A stretch of DNA of 64,000 bases from Neoarius graeffei (Eukaryota; Chordata; Actinopteri; Siluriformes; Ariidae): contig NC_083587.1 in assembly GCF_027579695.1 (NCBI RefSeq), positions 38,733,732-38,797,731 of the forward strand, given 5' to 3'. Of the stretch, positions 10,985 through 21,783 are shown one piece after another (position 1 is the stretch's first letter; each line of letters begins with the position of its first letter). The position numbers and the translations under genes are program-made. Under the pieces are notes generated by a model that worked only from the letters and a program-made list of their open reading frames with translations, was not told where the DNA came from and did no database searches.

Positions 10985-11645
10985 TTCATGTCAACTGTGC
11001 TGATGTCATCGAACGGTGGGTTGTGGTCTTCGTGTGGGTTTTGGAGGCCAGTCAGGCAAGTCATCTGGGTCTATTTTCACCATCTGGTAACCAATATTTG
11101 TCAGCTGCCTCTGAAACACAGACATACAACATTGACAGAAAACAGGGAGCAAACATAGCATCACAATCACTAAGCCCAGGACCGGGATGGTGGATAGAAT
11201 CAGAGTCTTCCATCCACTGAACTAACATGATCAGCTGTCTTCAACTCCTCCATGTTCATCTGCTCGTAATTGTTCAGCAACCTTGCGCATCTTCTTCAGT
11301 GCCTCAATGATGTTACCAAGTTAACCCTTGCCCTTCTTGATGTGTATTGGTGCTCAGAGGGCGGGCACGCCCTATCAGCCCTCGTCCCACCTCACCGGGA
11401 CTTGGAGGAAACTCGAAACCCTAAGACTTATCTATCGGCTAGACACTGAAATACTCTTCCCTATTGAGGGTGCGTGCGTGATTGATGTGATACTCGCACT
11501 GTTCCATGTAGTGATGCCTTTCTTCCTCACGAGCTTTAGTCAGCGTCTGGTCACTTAGGCCTTCCTCTTCCTCCTGCTCAGCCGGTTCAGGAACCCTCCT
11601 GCAGTGGCTAGCATGGATCCACGTCACTCTGCCCATGACCTTCAC
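10985..11645 (-). pseudogene. env remnant, transmembrane tail
   Basis: On the minus strand, about 11000-11330 encodes, in broken frames, a hydrophilic helix, then a hydrophobic segment of about 22 residues and a short cytoplasmic tail. This is the expected layout of the C-terminal end of a retroviral transmembrane subunit. The open frame at 11439-11645 probably covers the integrase-env junction. The surface subunit is not found: only about 1.3 kb separates integrase from the LTR. Confidence 0.5.
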
Positions 11646-12600
11646 TGCGGTTGGGGTTGCAAGCAGGACCTGGAATGGGCCATTCCACCATGGCTTGTTC
11701 TACTTGGTTCATCGGAAATCTTTCACCACTATCCAATCCCCTGGTTGTAGATCGTGCAGAGGTCCCTCAGCGGGTTTGGGAAGTGCTTCTTTTACCTGTT
11801 TGTGGATAGATTTCAAAGCAGAGGACAACGTTGCACAGTAATTCAACATTGCATCACCACACAGTGTGGTGTCCGGCAGTGTTCCTTGGGCTGGCCCTAT
11901 CCCTGTGTTGGGTACTCATCCAGACAGAATTTCGAATCGGCTTAACCCATGTTTAGGCCTAGTTTGCATCCTCATTTGTGTGAGTACTACAGGGAGGACC
12001 TTTGTCAATCCTAGCCCTGTTTCTGCACAAGCTTTGCTTAGTTTATTTTTAAGGGACCCATTTTCCCTCTCTACTGCTCCCGCACTGGCAGGATGGTAGG
12101 CACAAATGTTGTTTCAGGTCTATCCCTAGGAATGCTCCTATTTTCTTTAGGGCTGCATTAACAAAGGGTGTTCCATTGTCACTTGAGATTTTGCTAGGTA
12201 TACCCCACCTAGGAATTATATCTCTCAGGAGTGCTTTGACTACTGCCTCTGAGTCTTGTTTAGCTGTGGGAAATACTTCAACCCATTTTGAAAACGTCAA
12301 CTATTACCAGGCAATACCTTTTCCTTTCACTAGGTGTCAGTTCAATAAAGTCCATTTGGAGGTGATCAAATGGTTTGTCTGGTATTGGGTGTGCTGCTTA
12401 AGTTAGTTTGATACCTTGACCTGCATTATTTTGTGCGCATATCAAGCATTGCTTGCAAAATTTCGCAGCATAATTTGAAAACCCCTCTGTGAACCATCTC
12501 TTTGTTACTTCTGCTACCATCCCCCCTTTTGACACATGGGTGAGCCCATGTGCCAATTTTGCATAGAAAGGGAACATGTATTTTGGTAGACAGGGACGGC
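11646..12600 (-). pseudogene. integrase remnant of the endogenous retrovirus
   Basis: The minus-strand frame 12049-12300 contains MTFSKWVEVFPTAKQ and the SSDNGTPF segment holding the second catalytic Asp of a retroviral integrase. Upstream (12420-12600) an HHCC-like zinc region ending in a CxxC pair can be made out, and downstream to about 11650 a C-terminal region, both interrupted by stops or frame changes. The gene is non-functional as read. Confidence 0.8.
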
Positions 12601-12767
12601 CCGAGGGACAAACCTAGACCAAGTTTGCAAAGATACAGCCTGCTTGTTCCCAGACTCGTCTCTCGTCCTGGGTGGCAGTGCTCTGAAGGTCTGCTAGCTG
12701 TAAACAGGGGGTAGAAACCTGAGGAAAAGCAAGGTTAGAGGGTGAACTGGAAGCTGAGGCTGCACAC

Positions 12768-13634
12768 TTAGCTGCCGCATCCGCCTCGGCATTTCCTTGA
12801 GACACAAGATTCAGTATTGTTAGTATGTGCAGCACACTTACACACAGCAATGGCTCTAGGGAGTAGAATAGCATCCAACAACTCAGAGACCAGTTTATGA
12901 TGTGCAATGGGAGATCCTGTGCTAGTGAGAAAATTTCTGTGTTTCCAAATGGTGCCAAAATCGTGCACAATGCCAAATGTGTACCTGCTGTCTGTAAAAA
13001 TATTGACAGATTGCCCTGCAGCCAATTTGCATGCCTCGATAAGGGCACAGAGCTCTGCGGCCTGCACCAACAGGTTTGAGGGCAGACACGACGCCTTGAG
13101 GACCTCGTGATCTGAGACTACGGCAAAACCTACTTTGTTCTTTCCCGTCTCTGGGTCTCTGGAGGCTGAACCATCCACATAGAGGACCATGTCTGGATTT
13201 TCCAAAGGGTCACTCTTTAAGTCTGCCCTGGGGGAACAAAAATCGTTAGTGAAAGCAACACAGTCATGTGGCTCTCCATCGTCCTCTGTAGGGAGAAGAG
13301 AGGCAGGATTCAGAACAGTACAACATTTCACAATTATGTTAAGCATATCAAGTATGACAGTGTTATACTTCAACCATCTCTGTGCTGACAAATGTGATGT
13401 CTTTTTCTCCAACAGAATCAGGGAGACAGCATGTGGGACCAAAAGGGTGAGGTTAGAATACCCCACAATATTTCTGGAGGCAGTTACCGCCTTTTCAGCT
13501 GCAGCAACTGCACGCAGGCAAACAGGAAGTCCAGCCATCACTGGATCCAGCCTGCTGGAGAAGTAGGCTACAGGTCTCAATCTATCCCTGTGTTTCTGCA
13601 AAAGAACAGAGGTCATAAAATCCCTTCTTTTCAT
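12768..13634 (-). pseudogene. RT connection and RNase H remnant of the endogenous retrovirus
   Basis: A 288-residue frame begins in the RT connection (RPVAYFSSRLDPV) and runs into an RNase H fold. The first metal ligand is in LYVDGSASRDPETG, the Glu follows in AELCALIEACKLA, and another Asp is in NIFTDSRYTFGIV. These are typical of gammaretrovirus-like pol proteins. The frame is open over most of RNase H, unlike the flanking domains, and is lost after about 12790. Confidence 0.85.
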
Positions 13635-14506
13635 CTACAGTTTGAACAAATGGTTTATTGGGGTCAGGCAGTCCCAGAGTGGGTGTGGTCTGCAGAGCGC
13701 TCTTTAGGAACATCAGGTGCGTGTGGGACAACCACAGCATTGACTGCTTGCAGATCTTGGACAAACCTCCACTCATCGGGCTGGAACAGTTTTCTTGCCT
13801 TCTTAACTGGGAAAATAGGAGTGCGCACTGGATAGTCCTGGCAAGGAACAATTACATCTGCCTTCAGCAATGAATCAAAGACCGGTCTTATACCTGTGAT
13901 TGCCTCTGGTTTGAGTGGGTACTGGGTCTGTCTAGGCCTGAAATCTGATTTGGGGGTGATCACCACTGGTTCAGCATTCTTTATTAGGCCTACATCATGT
14001 TTACCCTTCACCCAAATGGAATTTGGAACTCCTGCCAATTTGGGCTGCACCTCTGCTAGAGTTATGCCTGTGGAAACAGAGACAAACAGACCACTATGGC
14101 CGGGGTCCCCAGGATCCCGGTTTTCAGTGATTAATATTACGCTGCGCTTAACATGCACACACATAGCATGACTTTGTTTGTAGACCCCAAGCTTTTGGCA
14201 AAACAAGACACTAGGGTCCTCTGTTTGGGACCATTCGTTGCCATTGGCTGTGCACTTCTTGACCCACTCCCCCACGTCTTTCCAATGGGTGGCTCGTGGC
14301 TTTGCTAATGAGACATGGGGTATAGAATTAATGATGTCAAAGAAATCATGCTGGCAGCAGTCGACCTCAGAGTCCTCTGACACGAGGCCGCATATAACAT
14401 GTTTGAGAACACTGCGATGAACATTGATGCAGCTGTTCGGACAACGAGTAAAATGGACCTGCACAGCGCAATAATGTTTAGACCAATATGTAGTTTTGAG
14501 GGTCAA
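13635..14506 (-). pseudogene. pol N-terminus with deleted RT core
   Basis: The frame 13664-14506 ends in recognisable RT fingers sequence (QTQYPLKPEAITGI, TPIFPVKK, WRFVQDLQAVN). About ten codons later, near 13690-13720, it passes into a sequence from much further down RT, close to the LPDPNKPF segment of the connection. The YxDD catalytic centre and most of the palm are absent, so the deletion abolishes RT. The first half of this frame (14506 to about 14080) lacks a recognisable protease active site. Confidence 0.82.
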
Positions 14507-14543
14507 TCTTTCATGTGCATGGGGGTCTGCAAACCAAGTCTTT

Positions 14544-16114
14544 TCAAACTCTACATCTTGACCTTGATGAACATGTGCTGTGCAATGTACGTAAATCTTC
14601 CTCTTTCATATAATCAGTGTCAATGGATGAGGCGTTCAAGTGTGCGAGCTGTACAAGGTGTTTGGGAGTTTGTGTGAGTTGATCTGAGCAGAGCTGCCAG
14701 ACATACACATACAGGGGGCTTCCAAACCCATACTGCACACCGCACATTTCACTTACTTCAGGTGTATCTATCTGGACTGGTGTATTGGGCGTTTCTGTGT
14801 AGTCTTGCTGTTGCATGCAGGTGCTGCTACTAATGTGTTTAACGTCATGTGAATGTTCCTGTCTATGTGTATGTGTATCATCAGGTGTGTGTGTTACCTC
14901 CCCTGTTCTCTGTGTGGGGCCCGTTCTCGGAGTCCGCCCATCAGTCTGCTTTGCTGTACTCCTCACAGGGCCTCTGGCTGCTACTGTGGAGACAATCTCG
15001 AGCAATGTGTCCCTTCTGATTGCAGTTGTAGCAGGTTGCGCCTTTTATCCAGGACGAGTCACCCCAGGTCGTCCTGTCTCGGCCCCTACCTCGACCTCTT
15101 CCTCTTCTTCTTCCTCTTTCTCCAGGCTGAACAGTCTAGAAAAGAGTGAGAGTGGCGGCGTGTACGTCTTGGTCGCTTTGTGCCAACTTTGTCTTCTCCT
15201 TCTCTTTCAGCAGCTTTTCTGCATGCACAGCATACTGCTCGATCTTGGTGAGGCTGGCGGTTTCCCACAGGAGACAGAGCTGCTTTACTGACTTGGCCAC
15301 TGCTGGATTCATACCGTTCATGAAACTGTTCCGCAAGTGCGCTTCCCAGACCTCAGGAGTGTCTTCCACTCCAGCCAGGATCACGGGCCTGGTCAGGCCA
15401 CTGTGTTTTTTTTTTTTCATGTGTGGCAGTGAGATGGGCGAGAAATGCTGACACCACTTCACCATCATCTTGCTTACACATACTGATCTTAGTAATGTCT
15501 ATGTTCAAGGGAAAGCACTGTCCAGACGAGCACAGAGAGCAGTGATGGTATCTCTGTACTCACCATTGCCAGCCGTGCTCCAGTCTGGTGTAGTCATTCG
15601 CTGGTCAGCTTCTGGCCACTCTTTGGAAACTTTGTTCCAATCTATACCCATCTTGATCATGAGTAGGCAGCGAAGTTCATGGGTGGTTGGTCGGAATTCT
15701 CTGCAAAATATCAACAGTTCATTACCAAATCTCTTTCCTCCCACCTCTCTCACGTTGGGAAGAGAAGCCATGCTTTCCTTCATATCAGCTGTCATCCAGG
15801 GTCTGTGGACTAGAAGCACGCTGTCAGCTCCAGCCACTTCCACCATTGGAAGATGAAGGACTTCAGACTTTAGGTTACGGCCTTGTGGACCCACTGGATC
15901 TCGTGTGTGATGGAGAAGCAAGGGGAGGCGCTGATGCTGGAGGCGGCTGGTAGGCTGGAGGAGATTCCAGAGGCTCAGTTTTTTTCTTTGTCTTGACTTC
16001 TCCACTTCTCTGTGGGTGAGGCGCTTGTGGGAATGATGCTCCGCCTTGCTGAGGAGGCACCGTGTGTCGGGGTGGTGGGGCAGACTCCAGGTCAGGGTCC
16101 ATCTGAAATTTCAA
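14544..16114 (-). pseudogene. gag capsid and nucleocapsid remnant
   Basis: Three minus-strand frames in order. 15875-16114 is proline-rich. 15505-16005 and 15136-15468 carry a capsid-like region (LLIFCREFRPTTHELRCLL, then EVWEAHLRNSFMNGMNP). A single CCHC zinc knuckle (CYNCNQKGHIARDC) lies at about 14995-15036. The pieces sit in different frames, so gag is broken by indels. The frame 14544-15005 beyond the knuckle has no domain I recognise. Confidence 0.78.
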
Positions 16115-16144
16115 ACACTGAGAAGAGGGTGAGAGTCCTGCCTG

Positions 16145-16378
16145 TCATTTCTCTCTTTTGTACTCTCTCTTAAGTGTTTCTTCTTTCCATGCAGAAAACA
16201 CCCTCCAGTCCCCTAAGAACTTAACATTATCTGCAGACTCTTGTTTTCCCTTCCGTTTCAACTTTTCTTCTAACTGTTCTATCTGCCTGGGACTAAAACT
16301 GCCCTTTTCAGGGAATCCTGAGTCCTTTACCCATATATCAAACTGTGCCAAATAATCCTCGCAATACGAGGTTTTCAT
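16145..16378 (-). pseudogene. gag matrix N-terminus remnant
   Basis: 77-residue frame starting MKTSYCEDYLAQFDIW, rich in Lys and Glu. It lies where gag should begin, between leader and capsid. The start is the first ATG of the frame. No N-terminal Met-Gly myristoylation signal is visible. Confidence 0.5.
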
Positions 16379-16799
16379 AAACTGGATGTTTGGGCTGTCA
16401 TAGGAACATCCAATTCTTATTATAGCACATGTAGTTTCAGGCTTACTTGCTTCTTCCTTTCCTTAACTTACCGTTTCTGTTCCTCATTGTACACTATTAT
16501 ATCAATAGGTTGTGACAACAATGGCTGAGTTTTTTATTAGGATCACAAGAAGAACAAGTTGGACTATGTCCAAAAATGCGACACAATAATCCTTTAGGTG
16601 TGTTCTTATTAGTAAACAATTTATCTGACATTTGCCTTAAACTAAAGTAGGTATCAAGTAGGTTAGCCGTTACCTAGTCATCACTTGGGTGGATTTTCTC
16701 TTACACAACCCAATAAACTACTCATGGTTTATTGTCTCAAAATTGTGTTTTATCCGTTTCAGCAAACATATTGATGGTACCACAGCTTAGCAGTCCTCC

Positions 16800-16930
16800 T
16801 GGGCTTGGACAAACTTCTGTCCATCTCTTATATCAGTCTTCATTGACTAGGACAAATCTCTGTCCGTCTCTTATATCATTCTTTAAATACTAGGACAAAT
16901 CTCTGTCCATTTCTTGTATCATTCTTAAAA
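16800..16930. repeat. short imperfect tandem repeat in the retroviral leader
   Basis: Three tandem copies of a unit of about 50 bases containing aggacaaatctctgtcc and cttatatcattctt. Confidence 0.7.
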
Positions 16931-17080
16931 TACTGTTTCCACTAATTTCTTTACACAAGAATGCAAAGTTATCACTTACGATGACCTGGTCTCTTGTCCA
17001 AGTTCTCAGCTCTGCACCATAGCCTTGGGAGTGTTCCGTCGTCCAAGGATCAGACGCATAGGGCCCACCCAGCCAGGGGA

Positions 17081-18233
17081 TAGAGGTCTGTGCGGGTCGG
17101 ATTTTTCAGTCCCGCTCCCGCCCGTGCCCATTGTGCAGTCCCACTCCCGCTCGCGCCCGCAAAGAATTATGATTTTCAGTCCCGCTCCCGCCCGCGCCTG
17201 CCATATTTTGTCCCGCCCGCAAATCCCGCATGATGCAGACGTTCGTGTTATTTCTCAGGAAAGTTCTTGTCTTCACACAGCGTGATGGTGCCCCGCCCCC
17301 TACTTTGAGTGGATTTGAGCATAAATATCTACAGCTCACGTTTGTTATTGTTTACCTTGTTTCTGAATTCAGCATGTAGTATCTTTAATAATAATAATTA
17401 GTGCTGTTAAACGATTAAAATATTTAATCACAAATTTTTATCATATGAGAAACCATTATAATACTCTGATCAGCCTAAAAAAGTTAATGGGCTTGCTTTG
17501 TACCAATATGTGTGTGGGGGGGGGGTTTATTTTAATTTTTTTTTTTTTGCAAAGCAAAGCTAGTAAAAAGAAGTGAATTGATTTAGTGCTTGCATTAGTC
17601 TGCAACTCTAATCAGAGAGACAGGTTACACAGTGACGGTAGGCTTGACTCAATGCTATCCCAGAAATCCTTCCTGTAATATGCAAATTGGCCGCCTCTGA
17701 TTGGACAGCCAAATTTGCATATTACAGGAAGGATTTCTGGGATAGCATTGAGTCAAGCCTACCGTCACTGTGTAACCTGTCTCTCTGATTAAAGTTGTAG
17801 ACTAACGCAACAAGTAAATCAATTCACTCATGGTTTTCTTACTAGCTGGGTGTGAACTGGGAGTCATTAAAATTATCAAAGAATTTTGCCTTAGGGTAAT
17901 CCATGGCAAGTTTAAGATACTGTTTCTCAATCAATCTGGCAATCTGACTTTCTCTGCGAAATTAGGCATCTTAAAATGTTTTTATTAATGCCAAATAAAA
18001 TATCCAGCACAAATTATATATGATAGACATAAATTAATAATTTATAAATTTTATTTCAAGCACGTTTTTAGTTAGCGGGACTGCAGCTTATCACCGCTCC
18101 CACCCGCGCCGCATATGTGCACTCCCACTCCCGTCCGCGCGCGCAATGAGCTTTCAAAATTTGTCCCGCGCCGCACTGCTTTGCGGCGGGTCCCGCGAGT
18201 CCCGCGGGACTCCCGCGGGAGTGCAGGGCTCTA
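17081..18233. mobile_element. non-autonomous hAT-type element in the retroviral leader
   Basis: Bounded by an exact 8-base target duplication ccagggga (17073-17080 and 18234-18241). Its ends are inverted relatives (tagaggtctgtgcggg on the left; tagagccctgcactcccg read inward from the right). 8-bp duplications are typical of hAT transposition. The subterminal regions are packed with cccgctcccgcccg-like words. No transposase is encoded. It sits a few bases from the retroviral primer site, so it inserted after the provirus formed. Confidence 0.88.
17557..17855. repeat. near-perfect palindrome, arms about 140 bases
   Basis: gtgaattgattta... at 17572 is repeated in inverted form ending near 17827, with a centre around 17705 (unpaired ccgcctctgattgga). 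Arms carry a few mismatches near the outer ends. It lies inside the hAT-type element and could be an internal hairpin or a nested foldback element. Confidence 0.9.
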
Positions 18234-18241
18234 CCAGGGGA

Positions 18242-18249
18242 CACCAAAT
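18242..18249 (-). promoter_or_regulatory. start of retroviral primer binding site
   Basis: Read on the minus strand, tggtgtcccctgg follows the 5' LTR after three bases. A primer site begins TGG, so this is the right place, but I do not recognise the tRNA. The hAT insertion and its target duplication fall in this site. Confidence 0.4.
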
Positions 18250-18717
18250 TGTAATGGAAATTTATAATAAACACTTCAGAACGCTTAGCAGTCGTCTTTT
18301 CAGTTATTTATTATAGTAGATCATATAAAGATATATAAAATAGGAAAGGAAAGAGAAGAATAGAAGAAGAGTAGAAGACACCACTTCAGTGATGCCAAGA
18401 GTACGCGCACTCTGAGTTGTGTTTTAGTGGCTGTTATCTATTATACTCTAAAGGCATTCACTTACTGCTTGCATCTTCACGTGATTGGCTCAAGATTTTC
18501 TATGAAGCTTTGTTAAAGCGTGCACCTGGCGTACTCTGGTATGTGCAGGCGGATGCATAGTTATGGAGAACTCAGGTACCCTGCTTATCACCAGCCAAGG
18601 CCACAGAAAGACAATTACAACATGGGAAAAACATCTTTCTCAGTACACTAAGCTACTTTAACTCAACATACAGAAACACAGAGAATAATAATGTTCGTCC
18701 ATTAAATTTCCCTCACA
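18250..18717 (-). repeat. 5' LTR of the endogenous retrovirus
   Basis: 468 bases, about 96% identical to the 3' LTR by eye. It carries the same AATAAA signal on the minus strand (plus-strand tttatt near 18303). Its outer end lies 57 bases past the splice donor of the GIMAP-like exon, on the same strand. Confidence 0.9.
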
Positions 18718-18766
18718 AACATTAACTAACAGTATTTACAGTACAGTACCAAACTGTGAAAGGCAT

Positions 18767-18774
18767 GAACTTAC
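18767..18774 (-). promoter_or_regulatory. splice donor of the GIMAP-like exon
   Basis: gtaagttc on the minus strand, a strong GT donor, phase 1. Confidence 0.75.
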
Positions 18775-19554
18775 TGTGTGGACTCTTCACATCGACCATC
18801 CGTATTGAGCTGAAGGAACTGTTCTGTTTGGGCCGAGCTCCGAGCTCACGCCTCTCTTTCACCTCTTTTGAGTTTGAGTTCTTATCAGTAGCTTCAGCTG
18901 TAACCGGATTCTGCGCTTTCTCCTCCTGCGACATGGAACTGAAGTGCCCTCCCTCCTCAGCCACCATCTTCTCCACCTTCTCAATCAGTTGTGGGACCTG
19001 CGTGCGCTCTCCAAAGGCATCATTGTTGACGACATGGTATCTCTTCTTGCACTTGTCCAGCACCCACTGCAGTGCACTACCTTGGCGCTGGATATATCTC
19101 TCGATTGGCATGTTCTTCAGCACCTCTGCCCATGTAAACACCACAATGGTATGTCTCCACACAGCCTCACCAAATGGCACCAAGTTCTCCTCAATTCTTG
19201 CCTGGTCCATGTCTGTGAACATGCCTACAGGCACAACGAGCAGGAAAGCATGCGGCCCTGGTGGGCACATAGCCAGGCTACGAGACAGCTCTTGTTGATA
19301 AGCAGCTGGAGTGGTCGGAGCTGAAAACCAGCCCGGCGTATCCACAACGGTCAGCTTGCGGCCGTAGCGCTCTGCATCCCGCTTCACTGAAAATTCAGCT
19401 GCTCGTTCCAGCCGAAACTCTTCATGCCCCAGGATAGTGTTTCCAGTCAGGCTTTTCCCAGGCCATTGCCAGCCCAGAAGGATAAGGCGCAGCTCAGAGA
19501 GATGGTTCGAAGCAGCTAATTTTTTCTTCTTTTCAAGATCAAAATGATAATTTC
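18775..19554 (-). CDS. GIMAP-like (AIG1 family) GTPase, one internal exon
   Basis: Immune-associated GTPase domain of the septin-like GIMAP family, which bind GTP and act at membranes in lymphocytes. The P-loop is GWQWPGKSLTGNTIL, G3 is VVDTPGWF, the AIG1 conserved box is LLVVPVGMFTDMDQARIEE, and RYHVVNND follows near the C-terminus of the domain. The G4 position reads FTWAE, where relatives I know have an Asp (for example TWGD). A basic, Ser-rich tail follows. Minus-strand splice signals are clear: acceptor tttttttcttacag before 19554 and donor gtaagttc from 18774. The exon is 780 bases with phase 1 at both ends, so it could repeat or be skipped without changing frame. Other exons were not found; the next intron holds the retrovirus. 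Confidence 0.85.
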
Positions 19555-19568
19555 CTGTAAGAAAAAAA
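19555..19568 (-). promoter_or_regulatory. splice acceptor of the GIMAP-like exon
   Basis: Polypyrimidine tract tttttttcttacag on the minus strand directly before the exon. The longer open frame reaching 19678 therefore includes intron. Confidence 0.75.
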
Positions 19569-19972
19569 TTGTGATGCTGAGTGCAAATATGAAGGTTTTT
19601 AAACCATCCAGTTCTTTTTGAAAATCTAACAGTAGCAAGCAAAAAATGATGGGGTTGTTTCATGATTATATAGAACAATAATTATGAACACTTTACATTG
19701 CTGCCTGCAACTAAAAATGATACAAAATCTCTAAAACAAACACTCAATTAGATATCATCTTTTGCACCACCACTGACCAGATGTTTCATTAGTGGTAGTA
19801 GTGCTACCTGCTGCGTCACTGTGCTTCCCTATGGAAAAGTTGTTCTTAAAAGATATATTTTTCCTAAGAATGAAGAACAGCGCAGGGATTTGACCTTTCG
19901 GTTTCCTTTTGTTACCATTTATACAAGGACATGGAAAGGAATTTTTGGACAGATCATTTTTTTTTGTACTGT
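19569..19972. other. probable intron of the GIMAP-like gene
   Basis: AT-rich, upstream of the exon on the minus strand. No further exon recognised. Confidence 0.4.
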
Positions 19973-20046
19973 GTGAGTGAGTGAGTGAGTGAGTGAGTGA
20001 GTGAGTGAGTGAGTGAGTGAGTGAGTGAGTGAGTGAATGAGTGAGA
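19973..20046. repeat. (GTGA)n microsatellite
   Basis: About 17 near-perfect units. The apparent Ser/Leu/Thr/His-rich proteins across it are translations of the repeat. Confidence 0.95.
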
Positions 20047-21084
20047 GGAGAGGAATCCAGAAAGTAACTGTGGTGTAGTTCAGTAATAAAAATGTTAGAG
20101 GGGGTTCCAGTGAAACAGAACATTTCAGAGAGGAAAAAAATAATAATCCTTTGGCAGAGTGCATCTAAGGCCGTCATGAAAGCACTTGATATCTGAAATG
20201 CTTGATTATGTAATTAATAGCTGTATTCAGAACACAGTCATTCAATGGGGTTCTAAAGTTCCAGGAAGTGCAGCCGAGTCCCTTCTCTTTACACTTCCTC
20301 ACTTCTTTGCTCCTATAGCAGGTGGTGATGTGCACAAAGAGGTCATTAATGTTATGGCCAGTGCTGTTGAAGCATCTTGCCACTGATTGAGCGTGTGTTT
20401 TTTTTTTTTTTTTTGGTTCTCCAAGCACCTTCATACCATCAGAATGAAGGATTTCTCCAAAGGTATCCAAAATCTCAAAAACATTCAAGTGATTGAAAAA
20501 GCAGCAATTTACTACATCACCACTGACAATGAATAAAATATATGGCAGACAAGTTGACACAGCACTGCTTCAATTATTCATCAATACGGTGTGTGTGTGC
20601 ATGAGCAAGAGAAATGATGCAGTGGCAAGGTATGGTTCGGATGCATCATAGGAAGAGACAAGCATCTTTCTATTTTTAACTCAATTTCTTGGGATTCTAT
20701 TTCTGCTGCTACATATACTTTACTCTTCTGCTCCCAGATCCCCCAAAAACAAACCGTGTCTTTTACACATAGTCTTTTATTTTAATTCAAAACAATATAT
20801 GAAGGCAGATGCAATAGCAATATGGAGCTGTCTTATTTCAAATGTCAGAAAAACAGGTTAAAACAGAAAGATGCTCTATGAAACAACCAGGTAGACAGGA
20901 ACGATTTCTTATACAAATCCGACAAAAGTTAACAGCGTTAACATAATTTTCAACTCACTTTAACATTTGTGATTGAGCATTGCAGCTGAAATATTGACGA
21001 GGATGCAGGTTTGGTACTTCAGTGCAAATTTTATACTTTTGGCAAAGCTTCCATTGAGAGTATGTCCATATTTTATTACCTGAC

Positions 21085-21086
<2 letters not shown>

Positions 21087-21134
<48 letters not shown>
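21087..21134. repeat. (TG)n microsatellite
   Basis: 24 TG units followed by GA units. Confidence 0.97.
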
Positions 21135-21144
<10 letters not shown>

Positions 21145-21322
21145 TTAGTGATGTTTGGTAGGGTAAAGCTGTGTGTGAGCATGTGCTAAATCAGTCTTTT
21201 CTCCCTGTACTGGAGTCATAGTCACAAGACCCTACTGCTCTATAGACCGAGAGAAAGTGAAAAGGACAGTAAAGCTGGTGCAACGACTCCACCTACAGGC
21301 CCAAGGGCATGCAAATTCATAA

Positions 21323-21348
21323 GTGTGTGTGTGTGTGTGTGTGTGTGT
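21323..21348. repeat. (GT)n microsatellite
   Basis: 13 GT units. Confidence 0.97.
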
Positions 21349-21714
21349 TATATATGCTTTCAGTAATGTTAAAAAGGACTACTCTCATCATGCAGTGCAT
21401 AGTATTAAACAGCAGGATCATTTTTTTCATTGAAGAGTGAAATTAAAATCACTTCCATGCTACAATTAGAAGGCAATATCCAGTGATGATATGCAATACT
21501 GATCTCCTACTGAGTAAGTGTAGTCCAAAATGGAGCACTGTGTAAATGGTGTATAGAATGATATTTAAGACTAAAACCGATCATTTATTTGGATCATGAA
21601 CTGCATGTCTCAAAGCTGGAGTAGAAGATAGAAATGAATGTGTGTTGTTGAGATATTTCAAGGATACTGTGTGTGTATTTATTCTCTATTTAGCATATAT
21701 CCATCCATCCATCC

Positions 21715-21783
21715 ACTGGGCTCAAACCCAGAACCTTCTTGCTGTGAGGCAACAATTCTAACTACTACACCACCGTGCCACCC
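21715..21783 (-). repeat. SINE head fragment
   Basis: Diverged minus-strand copy of the tRNA-like head only (ctcaaacccagaaccttc ... accaccgtgcc), next to an (ATCC)n stretch at 21700-21715. Confidence 0.8.

Larger units (their letters stand above)
10270..18717 (-). mobile_element. endogenous retrovirus, class I-like, defective
   Basis: Two LTRs (10270-10742 and 18250-18717) bound minus-strand gag, pol and env remnants in retroviral order. The LTR pair differs by roughly 18 substitutions and one 5-base indel by eye, so it is older than the Gmr1-like element. The pol frame is interrupted, the RT core is missing, no protease was recognised and most of env is gone. A hAT-type element sits in the leader. 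Flanks aacat (10261-10265) and aacatt (18718-18723) are similar, but I cannot define an exact target duplication. Confidence 0.88.

Noticed and set aside
11328..15451. Plus-strand frames over the retrovirus
   Set aside because: They are antisense to recognised minus-strand pol and gag pieces and show no domain.
10261..18723. Exact target duplication for the endogenous retrovirus
   Set aside because: Flanks share aacat, but its left copy is four bases away from the LTR start as I define it, so I do not claim it.
19755..20177. Protein with LTHSLTHS repeats
   Set aside because: Translation of the (GTGA)n microsatellite.
20174..20560. 128-codon minus-strand frame upstream of the GIMAP-like exon
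   Set aside because: It contains poly-Lys from an oligo-T tract, has no splice signals I trust, and matches no known family; it could not be tied to the gene.
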